A stretch of DNA of 64,000 bases from positions 17,790,026 to 17,854,025 of the forward strand of contig OX411545.1 in the NCBI GenBank assembly GCA_948146395.1, read 5' to 3'. Positions 55,644 through 64,000 of the stretch are shown piece by piece. The translations under genes and the position numbers were made by a program. Source of the stretch: Fragum whitleyi. Its lineage: Eukaryota > Mollusca > Bivalvia > Cardiida > Cardiidae. The notes below the pieces were generated by a model that worked only from the letters and a program-made list of their open reading frames with translations, did no database searches and was not told the origin of the DNA. The stretch's first letter is position 1. Every line of letters begins with the position of its first letter.

Positions 55644-55787
55644 GACCCGTAATAGTTCCGCAACGTGTCGGAAGTAATGAACTTCAATAATTTCAACCTA
55701 GGTTTCCAAATGATTTTCATTAGGGAAACCTCTGTCAACATTGTTAAAGATAATGTGTTTCGAAACGTTGCGGAACTATAACGGGTC
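55644..55787. mobile_element. 144-bp palindromic element
   Basis: gacccgtaatagttccgcaa with cgt pairs with acgttgcggaactataacgg with gtc. The inner stem is aggtttcc with ggaaacct. Confidence 0.75.
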
Positions 55788-56190
55788 AAATACCTTGATA
55801 TATTGACGTTGTCGTTTCTGTGATTTGCAAAATTCCTGTGACATGCTTACATACAAAATGGGAAGTTCATAAAATCTAAGACTTAATGCACCAGACGAAA
55901 ACTTTCTATTTTACGCAAGTTAAAAGTGTACATGTAATAAAATGATTAAGTGGATAAAGAACAAAGACAAATCTCATATTTTATTCATGATGGTTTTCCG
56001 AGCTGTTTTCTCCATACTTGCATGTCAACAGCGTTCACAGATAAGTAAATGCAGTAAATCAATAGAGCATCGTGCTTTTTTGTTGTTTTCGGATGTTTTC
56101 AAAGTAAGGAAAGTCATTGATGCAAACAGATATTATTGCAAAAAATGTATGCTTTCGGGTCGTTAAAAGCATACGCTAACGGACAAAACT
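55788..56190. other. Spacer, no gene seen
   Basis: Nothing recognised. Confidence 0.35.
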
Positions 56191-56249
56191 CGGTCGTTAA
56201 CGGGAGAAAACGTGGATTAATCAGTAAATTCACGTGTCGTTAACGACCG
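56191..56249. other. Hairpin with GTTAACGAC arms
   Basis: cggtcgttaacg pairs exactly with cgttaacgaccg; aaacgtg and cacgtg lie inside. The same gttaacgacc motif reappears at the next palindrome (near 56617). Confidence 0.6.
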
Positions 56250-56520
56250 ACTTTTTTCACTTAAGTCAGGGCCTATACACTTTATCAGTTTCTTTGTGTA
56301 GCATTATTATAGAACATACCCAAAGACGTTGCTCTAAATCCCGCGTTTAATTGTGTAGCGTCATAAATTCACCAAGCAACGTCGGTATAAACAAGATGGA
56401 CGGTGTAATACATGACGCATTTAAGTAGGTTTGTAACTGGTTTGATACCGTTTCTATGAAATTATTTCGCAATTTTTGTTTGAATTTATACTCTTATTTA
56501 TCTTTTTATGCAATAATAGC

Positions 56521-56680
56521 GTCAATTCACGCTTTTTCGGGCGATAACATTTGCAGATTCCCTCAAAATGCTTTAACGCCCGAGTGTGAAGCCCGTTTTT
56601 GCGGGTCTCTGCAAATGTTAACGACCTCAAAAACGTGAATTAACCCTATATTAAAGAAGGGCACCACTTACGGGTGCCCG
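56521..56680. mobile_element. Palindromic element with gttaac/gataac arms
   Basis: gtcaattcacgctttt with gataacatttgcaga pairs with tctgcaaatgttaac and cgtgaattaac (56521-56644). The small exact hairpin gggcaccacttacgggtgcc with c follows at 56658. Confidence 0.6.
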
Positions 56681-57848
56681 CTTTCGGCTTTGAGAACAGG
56701 AAAATATTTCAAACCCCTAGTCTAAAATGGCGTAAGTCACACATGTTTATAAGTGTAATCGTTGAATTAGAAAACGTTTTCGCATAAAAGGTGAAAAGGA
56801 AGACAGATACTCTACTTTCAAATTTTCAATGTCAACGTGGAAGTTAAACGAAGTGTAATTTTTTAGAGCAGTATGTATATTTATATGAAAACAAGGTATT
56901 TAATGATTTCTGTTGGACTAAAACAGGGCTAAATTAGATAGAAAGAAATACGGGACGGGCTTTAAATAAGTTATGAGTTTGGCCACATAAATAACCCTAG
57001 AAGGCAATAATAAAAGGCCTCACAGGAAGACTTATAGAGTAAATAAAATCTGTCATTTTTCACCTCTCCATCCCATGGTGACTTTGGGCTCCATTTTCCA
57101 GGGGTTTGGAAATACGGCTTTTCTACACTTGTCGATGGACAAGTAAAGTGTTATTTTCTACTAGTTCTTGATTACAATGGACTTGTCCTCAAAAATAGAA
57201 TAGAATAAGATAGATTTTAGAAACAGCATTGTTTTTAAAGAATAAAATGCTGGAACACAGCATTTTCTTCATTTAAAACAGTGTTTTCTGCTACTTGATA
57301 CAAACAATATGCTTATAAATTTTCTTTGATTTTTAGTGACATTTCAAGATTTGCCCTGGTATTTACCTGTCCATGGACAGGTTGCCAAAGTTAATTGTCT
57401 ACAGGTAAAAAAAACCTATGTCGGACAAATTGGGCATGGGAATTAAACTACTCTGCATTTTCTATCATTACTATGAACATATTGAGGAATTCACAATCGA
57501 GCCTGTGTGTACTCTTAAACTAGGGTTTTGACCCCCAAAGATCTGATAATATCTTATTTGACCCTTAAAAATTTCTTCCAAGGGGGTCATGCACCCGATA
57601 AACAATCTACAATTTCACAAATCGATTGCTTACTTCATTTCTTCAAAAGAAAAGGTCAACTGACTCTTAAACCTGTTACATTCTTACTCATGATTAGCTC
57701 TGCGTTATCTTTGGAAACCTTGAAAAATCTGTGTTGACCCCTGGAATTTAATGGTAAAGGGGCCAGTGACACCCTAATTACCAACACTTGCACGAGCCAT
57801 GAATCGTGTACAGTAGTATATCAATACATTTTCGTAAACTCAAATTAC
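56681..57848. other. Spacer, no gene seen
   Basis: A 69-codon ORF at 57528 has no domain. The words cttgtcgatggacaagtaaa (57129) and acctgtccatggacaggttg (57365) are small local palindromes. Confidence 0.35.
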
Positions 57849-58066
57849 TATAGGGATGAGTGTCTTTTTCACTGCGTTTATTGGGGTATAAAGTGCAATT
57901 GCCTTAGCAAATGGCAAATTTTTCACTGCGTTTATTGGGGTATAAAGTGCAATTGCCTTAGCACATGGCAAATAACGCCCGTAGGGCGTTATTTTTAAGC
58001 CATGTGCTAAGGCAATTGCACTTTATACCCCAATAAACGCAGTGAAAAAGACACTCGTCCCTTATA
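57849..58066. mobile_element. Three-armed palindrome
   Basis: The arm gggatgagtgtctttttcac to gccttagcaaatggc is followed by a 54-bp direct repeat of most of itself (57865-57918 and 57919-57972). After a small gggcgttatt hairpin comes the exact inverse arm, to acactcgtccctta. TA or TATA lies at both ends. There is no ORF. Confidence 0.85.
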
Positions 58067-58980
58067 ATTGCAATCTTATAGATCGAAGAAACAATTAAAA
58101 TACTCGGTCAAACATTAAAGCTTCAAGTCTACTTTCTGCGCGTAAAAAATTACTCAATCTATTTTTAGACCGTGTAGTGTTTATCTCACTATCGAAGTGA
58201 AATGTCATAAAGTAAAACAAATGATACACAAATAAACGACAACATTAAAATTTGTAGAGGTATTTATGACAAAAAAGCTTGTTTCTGCCGTGTTAGTCTG
58301 TATTTTTCAACGGAAACGGCGTGGTCGGTCTTAGTTGAGAGGGTTCCTTGGAGGTCTTCGTCGACTTGATGTTTTCTAAGTTTACGTCGTCTCAGAATCA
58401 GAACTGTATGCTTGTAATCGTAATTTTTTTCGAAAATAACTTAATTTATAATAGATTGACTAGAAATGTTGCGTTGAAGATCGGGAACTAGGTTAATTCG
58501 AGTTCCTACAACACAGGTCTTGCCGATCGAAGTTCGGGGGTTTCCCGAAAGACCTATTGCATTTTATACAGAAATAAAGTGCAATGGATTTCCCCACGTG
58601 ATGCGATTTAAACCAATCAGAATTCTTCATTTTATTGGATTGCAATTATATGTACTTATTTCACCTAGGCTTATGGTTATTCAGGAATTGGAGGGGAAAA
58701 TTGGAAAAATGTCGACTAGGAAAAGGAATATATCGGAAATCCTCGGTGATGCTACGAAATAGACATCGGGAATAACATGGGGTTTGGCCGTGAAAGGGCT
58801 CCGTTTCGCATGTAGGATACATAATATCAAAATTATCAAGATTCCCGCTAAAGATAACGTTGAGTGAAACGAAATCAACGAAATCTGATTGAAAAAGCAA
58901 CAACAACAAAAATAAAAAAAACGCGGAATATTATAATTTGATTTCAAAACGAAGTGTGTGTCAGCGTTTTGTTGTAGGTA
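58067..58980. other. Spacer, no gene seen
   Basis: Overlapping ORFs of 80-88 codons at 58520-58947 lie on both strands and have no domain. Confidence 0.35.
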
Positions 58981-58982
58981 TA

Positions 58983-59430
58983 AGGGAACTAATTCATTTT
59001 CCGTTATCGGCCATTATAACCTTTCCGGTCATAGCTCGGTCCAAGAGAATGCGAGAGTGTTCAAACCTGTCTTAAATTTAGGCCCGTTCATTTGCGCATG
59101 AAATGAATTGAAAATTAGTATGGCATGATCCCTTTTCTCTACGACTTTTTGGGCCATTTTTGAGATGACCCTTACCGCGAAGCGGTTTTTACCGGCCCCT
59201 CAAACAAATATACCCATGTTTATAAATAGCTATTGGACCGGGAAAAAAGTTTAAAATCTTTAATTTTTCGATTGTATTTCATCAACAGATTATAATCGCT
59301 GAAAAATATTCAAACAATTTTGAATTTCAATAATATTGACCAATCAGAGATCACCTTCAACATTTGAGTATATGGACCGGAGTTTCCCTAAAGTTTTCTA
59401 CCAGAGTGGTTGGAAATGAATTAGTTCCCT
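58983..59430. mobile_element. TA-flanked inverted-repeat element, 448 bp
   Basis: agggaactaattcattttcc pairs with ggaaatgaattagttccct (one mismatch). TA lies outside both ends (58981-58982 and 59431-59432). No ORF. Confidence 0.8.
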
Positions 59431-59432
59431 TA

Positions 59433-60660
59433 GACCTAAAGAAGAAACTTTTTGCCAATGAAATATAAAAATTGCACATATTTACGTACAATTACCTTTT
59501 TTGGATTAAATCTGAAAATTTCAGGCGCTTACGTGTTATAGTTAATGAGTAATGGTCGTTACCCTTAACCCGGTCGGGGAAAAATTCACATCAAATTTAG
59601 TCCCAAGCGAAAATTTGTTCTTTGAAAAACGTGAGTTTTCTATACACAAAAACTGAAGGTTGTTTTCTATTTAGGAGTACTTTTTCATCACAATTTGATT
59701 AAATATCTTCTTTGCAATGCATTTAATGGTGTTTTGCGGGTTAAAATTGTCATTTTCTATTTTTCATGGATTTTCTTTTGTCGTAACCCTTATCTTTCAT
59801 AAGAAATTTACGAGTTTTCGCCTTTTTCAGCCTACACGGTGTCTGTTTATCAGATAATTCCTCAATGTAACACATGGAATATTACACAAGCATATGCCTG
59901 ATAACCATGCAAAAAATAAAAGAAATCGGTCAAATAGGTTTTGAAAAATCAACGAACTCCCTTAACCCTGTTAAAGTTAAAAAGCTATCTCTCTGAGCGG
60001 TTAAAACGCGACGGACATAACCCCATAACATTCAAACTGTGTTTTCTTTACATGATAATGTTTTCCAGAGTGAATTTCACTATTTTGAGACACCTCGCGC
60101 AAAATGTTTGTTGTCGGTTGCAAATTATTATCAAAAAACCCTTATCTTTTTGTGCAAAAAAAAATCTTGTTTTCTCTTAATTTGGGGCTAATGATATATT
60201 TTTACAGCATAACTAATCCAAATTAAGAATATAATAACATAAAAAATGTTGTTTGCCACATTTAAGAAAAAAAAGTGCAATTGGTTGAGTAGTTTTTGAA
60301 AATTAGCGCTTATCTTTCACTCCAGCCAGGCAAACATCAATTTGGTTGACCCCCCCCCCCCCCCCCCGGCAAAAAAGCCGAAATTAACTAAAAATATTCC
60401 AAAAATACCATTCTCTTTTCACTATTGTCTATTATTTTGTTTCAATGAATACTTAAAGCGCATATTTTGCAAATCCGATATAATTCAACACGGATTTATT
60501 TGTAAAATTAACCCTTATCTTTTGTTGAAATTTTATTTTTTCATATACTTTTTGTCAAAAATATTAATTTTTTTCCAATGTTTCTGTCAAAAAGTGTTAA
60601 ATTAGACCGGATTTTGTTCGGTTTTCTTTAGTTCTACCCTTAAAATAATTTTTTGTTGTT
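59433..60660 (+). repeat. AT-rich region with recurring 'cccttatcttt' word
   Basis: aacccttatcttt or close variants occur near 59786, 60137, 60307 and 60509, with a weaker one near 59962, roughly 170-200 bp apart. This hints at a very degenerate tandem array. A C18 run lies at 60350-60367. No coding region is supported. Confidence 0.4.
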
Positions 60661-61101
60661 TGTGACTTAAAAATATCCAATCAATATCAAGTTACGACGA
60701 GCCAGTGGAGTAGATTTTTCCTTCTAGAGACGGCCAAAGATTAAGTTTATCTTATTACGTAATAGTCCTAATTACTTCCGGGTACAAAAATCGACCGTCA
60801 AACTAATAGAAAACTATTTTGCAATATATACATGCAAAGAATGCAAGGCACTGACACACATTCAATGACTAAAAAATGCAAGAAATGGGTGCTATTGTCC
60901 CGCGAGCGTGGTGCTTTTACTGTCAAAAAGCACTAAATGAATACCGAATTGGCCCTTTTAGCTTGACATATCATTTAAAGAATATTTTTCTCGATATTTG
61001 GTGATTAAGTAACCTAAAATAAAAACTCTAAGCGGACGAAGTAACTCTTACAAGACCATTAATAAGAGAACATGCACTTATTTGCATATTTACCATTTAG
61101 G
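60661..61101. other. Spacer, no gene seen
   Basis: Nothing recognised. Confidence 0.35.
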
Positions 61102-61330
61102 TTATTATTATTATTTTATTGTTTTTCCGCCAAATTGGCGAGCATTACAATAATAACAAAACATTTGAGCAAATTGAAATTGAAAGCTAGCAATCCGAGA
61201 AAGTTTGGAGAGAGAGACAGACTGAGTAAAGAAGGGAAATGACAAAAATAATAACAAATTCAAAATCATGTACATATAAACAGGAAACATGACCCTCGTT
61301 ACCATGACACTTTAACGAAGAAATCATGAC
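61102..61330 (-). mobile_element. Probable LINE 3' tail fragment
   Basis: On the minus strand, ttattattgtaatgctcgcc with aatttggcgg leads to aacaataaaataataataat. A short cgccaatttggcg stem before an AATAAA-like repeat tail is a known style of LINE 3' end. Confidence 0.5.
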
Positions 61331-61842
61331 TAAACCATGGAAAAACTCGTTGATGTAAGAAAAATTAGTGCGTAAATTCTAGGAAGATGGTTTAGTCTTT
61401 AAGAGGTGATCCATTACTGATTGTTGGAGATTGTAGAGTTATGTTAGAGAGCTCTTTTTAGGGACAGGAAGCGAATGTCATGATAACGAAGGGCAGAATA
61501 ACGTTACGAAAAGAAATAACAAGTAAATATATACAGAACGAGCAGCAAAACACAAAACAGGGAGACAAACAAATAAGCCACATTGCAAATCTACACCCAT
61601 CGGACAGATTCGAAAGACGAGAACTGTGATCCATCACCAGACAATTACCACAGTTCACGTAGAAATCGAGGGTGTAGAAAGCTAGGCGGGTTTTTTAACA
61701 TATAATACGACAAAAGAGAGTTTCCTTGTCTCGAAAGCGAAATACAAGGAATTGAATTGCGCACACATACATGCATACATAATCGCATAAGCATGTATGC
61801 ATACACATATATTAACACAAATAAATGCATACACAAGCAAAC
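61331..61842. other. Spacer, no gene seen
   Basis: A run of tgcatacataatcgcataag-like words at about 61760-61840 is low complexity. Nothing else recognised. Confidence 0.4.
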
Positions 61843-61856
61843 AAATAAATATTTAT

Positions 61857-62089
61857 TGATTTATTGATTGAATGGAGTTTAACGCCGCTTTCAACATTTT
61901 TTCAGTTATATCGCGGCGGCTGGAGCACCTAACGATAGTTTCCTGGTATTTCTCTCACCAGTACAACCACCACATCCTTTCCTAGCCTCCAGCTGCTATT
62001 TCACATAGGTCTACGATTATCAACCCATTGGTGAAAGACAAACAGTCGGAAAGAACGAGTGCCGCCGTCGGGGATCGAACCCGGGACCT
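61857..62089 (-). mobile_element. tRNA-derived SINE, 5'-truncated copy 3
   Basis: Read on the minus strand, it starts at the B-box (gggttcgatccccgacgg) without an A-box, then carries tttctctcaccaatgg-like and ggttgtactggtgagaga blocks, and ends ggcgttaaactccattcaat. The target duplication aaataaatatttat/aaataaacatttat (one mismatch) lies at 61843-61856 and 62090-62103. Confidence 0.88.
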
Positions 62090-62103
62090 AAATAAACATT
62101 TAT

Positions 62104-62385
62104 ACATAAATATATATATATATATGCAAACATATACACACATACGTACACACAATTACACACATAAACACATACATATACAAACATACACGTGCATACA
62201 CACATACAAACACATATACATACGACTGCACACATACATACACATATACGCGCATGCATACACAAATATATGACACATGTACACACAAATAAGCATGCAT
62301 ACCACATTCACATCTATACATATACATACACTCAAATACGCATATGCGCCTACGCTTACACATACATACACATAAAAGCTATAAT
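62104..62385 (+). repeat. ACAC/ATAC-rich microsatellite
   Basis: Imperfect acacacatac, tacata and atatatat runs over 280 bp. Six overlapping C/Y/V/I-rich or H/T-rich ORFs are products of this repeat. Confidence 0.92.
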
Positions 62386-62421
62386 CTTAAGACTTTCCTC
62401 GCGACATTAAGTAGAAAGTAT

Positions 62422-64000
62422 TTATTTAAGAAAAAAGTTCCAAAATTTTCCAAGAGTTAGTATGCTGTTACTAAGAATTTTGTGGTTAACATCATTGCTT
62501 TCAAATATATTTCTAAATCCCGAAAACAGAGCGACTACTTGTTTATGACTTTCTAAATTTTCAAACACCCTAAGAGAAAGATCATCTGCATGTGTTTTTA
62601 TCCTTTGAAGTAGATCATTGCGTAGATGGAGAGTGGCGGGACACTGTAAGAGGACGTGTTCACAGGAGGATATGAGAAGTGTGTTATTACAGTAATGACA
62701 AAAGTTTGTAAATGAGTCAATATAAAACTTTGCGATTATCTTAATACAGTTTTTACACGAATTCATCATTGCAGGACTATTGACTGACCTGCTGGCCTCC
62801 CACAGTTCAGAGTGAAATTTTAACTGGGGTTTTAAAAACAAAAAACTTGACAAGTGCATGTCTGATTGAATTCTACCTAGCCAGACATTGTTTGCCAATC
62901 CATCAATTGCATTACGAGACAGCCTTTTCCACTGACATTTATTAGGAAATAACCCGGTTACCATATAAGATCGTAAATAATCATCAAGAGAATACTTTTT
63001 AAGGAGTCTGATAGCATCGGGAATAAAACCAAATTTAACCGATGTGTTAGGCCGATGAAAGGCAAAAAGCCGATAGTTAAATAGCTGTTTAGAAACATGC
63101 CCTGTTGATACATGACAAAGTTGTCCCAGAAAGAGAAGTTTTTTATAATCAATCTCAAACTCTAATGGAAGTACACCAGAGAGACCAAGACTTATATCAG
63201 TTCTGGTATATGCAGGTAAATTTTGAGTATATTTAACGCAAAACCTATGGGACTTTTCTAATTTATCTGCCTGTGTCTTATTAATATCCGACCAAAACTC
63301 GCAGCCATAAAGGGCTTTTGGGAGGACAATAGATTTATATAGTTTAAAAGAGGTAGTTGGAAGAAGGCCATTTTCATGGATACCAATATTGGAGAGTCCT
63401 AGTAAAGTTGATTTAAGTTTTCGGCACGAATCGTCGATATTTACGGATACTTTCATGTACTTATTACAGATTATTCCTAGATGAGTATAATCATTTACTT
63501 CATTTACGATATTATTGCCCAAGAACCATGTGCGATCAGCGACTACATTTCGAGACTCGTTGAACACGATGACTGCACACTTTGATGAGTTATACATGAA
63601 TCGCCATTTAATGGAGTATTCATAGCATATATCCATCATTTTTTGCAGTCCGTATTTTGATAAGGACACGAGGATCATATCATCAGCCACGCTAAGTGAG
63701 CTACAGTCAACATTAGCAATACAGAATCCGTAACCTGATGCTTCAAGAAGACGTATGAGACCATCAATATAGACTAAATATAGGAATGGGCTAGTTATCC
63801 CTCCTTGTCTGGTACCCTGTTGAATAGGGAAAATGACGTCACCAGTCGAATGTCGAAATCGAACCGAGCTGTGTAATTCGCGATACATACTAAATAAACA
63901 TTTAAGAGTTTTGGCGTCAATATCGCTTTTTATCAGTTTGTAAAAAAGACCATTTATCCATACTCTATCAAAAGCTTGTTTACAGTCTAGGAAGCAAACG
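62422..64000 (-). CDS. Non-LTR retrotransposon reverse transcriptase, 5' part outside the window
   Basis: The frame is open from the window edge to TAA at 62422, at least 525 codons. FLDCKQAFDRVW (first catalytic Asp), GTRQGGITSPFLYLVYID and SVADDMILVS (the Asp pair, with A instead of the usual Y or F before DD) mark the RT palm. DYTHLGI and LYKSIVLPKALYGCEFW lie in the thumb region. The end holds FCHYCNNTLLISSCEHVLLQCP, a CCHC-like knuckle. No stop or frameshift is seen, so this copy is younger than the one at 42880. No endonuclease is visible because it would lie beyond 64000. The clade was not assigned. The microsatellite and truncated SINE lie directly 3' of it. Confidence 0.9.
   Translation of the reverse strand, partial: VCFLDCKQAFDRVWINGLFYKLIKSDIDAKTLKCLFSMYRELHSSVRFRHSTGDVIFPIQQGTRQGGITSPFLYLVYIDGLIRLLEASGYGFCIANVDCSSLSVADDMILVSLSKYGLQKMMDICYEYSIKWRFMYNSSKCAVIVFNESRNVVADRTWFLGNNIVNEVNDYTHLGIICNKYMKVSVNIDDSCRKLKSTLLGLSNIGIHENGLLPTTSFKLYKSIVLPKALYGCEFWSDINKTQADKLEKSHRFCVKYTQNLPAYTRTDISLGLSGVLPLEFEIDYKKLLFLGQLCHVSTGHVSKQLFNYRLFAFHRPNTSVKFGFIPDAIRLLKKYSLDDYLRSYMVTGLFPNKCQWKRLSRNAIDGLANNVWLGRIQSDMHLSSFLFLKPQLKFHSELWEASRSVNSPAMMNSCKNCIKIIAKFYIDSFTNFCHYCNNTLLISSCEHVLLQCPATLHLRNDLLQRIKTHADDLSLRVFENLESHKQVVALFSGFRNIFESNDVNHKILSNSILTLGKFWNFFLK

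Noticed and set aside
62020..62410. Cysteine- and valine-rich ORFs resembling small secreted proteins
   Set aside because: They are translations of an ACAC/ATAC microsatellite.

Overview
The window is eukaryotic, non-coding-rich and mobile-element-rich DNA, most likely from a bivalve mollusc. The reasons are tRNA-headed SINEs of a molluscan type, repeat cassettes whose ends read like 'ctcacctg' and 'ggccatcatggccctcttg', non-LTR retrotransposons with (TTATG)n or TTTGAAC-type tails, and split genes with GT-AG introns. The species cannot be named from the sequence. Most ORFs that can be drawn here are spurious.

Only a few genes can be supported. (1) 7801-11523 (+): the first four exons, joined in phase, of a gene with an N-terminal CIDE-N domain, a basic linker and a second conserved domain; the 3' part was not found. 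(2) 28531-32264 (-): the last two exons of a secreted or GPI-anchored Ly6/uPAR three-finger protein of the quiver/sleepless type, with ten cysteines. (3) 17722-18960 (-): a DDE integrase-like ORF with all three catalytic acids. (4) Two unrelated non-LTR retrotransposons: a frameshifted, 5'-truncated one at 42880-44360 (-), and an open one at 62422-64000 (-) that runs off the window. Two further ORFs (42078, 47410) are unassigned.

Layout. 0-7.6 kb: tandem-repeat cassette, a CGACATG-rich repeat (R1) and two TA-flanked inverted-repeat elements, one holding a SINE with perfect target duplications. 7.8-12.8 kb: the CIDE-N gene with repeat cassettes in its introns and two nested inverted-repeat insertions. 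13.2-19.6 kb: inverted zinc-finger relics, a 3.9-kb foldback element made of about 160-bp units, the integrase and a TTAA-flanked element. 19.8-22.6 kb: tandem cassette, second R1 locus with a 352-bp direct repeat, SINE. 22.6-55.6 kb: a dense field of short palindromic elements (families P1-P8 below), into which the Ly6 gene and one LINE are set. 55.6-64 kb: more palindromes, AT-rich spacer, SINE, microsatellite and the second LINE.

The main theme is the palindromic elements. P1 (ends ACATCGTGAAATTGACA, about 430 bp) has about 17 whole or partial copies. Its central hairpin exists in two forms that differ by matched changes on both arms. Other families with different ends share the same internal hairpin, which suggests modular construction.
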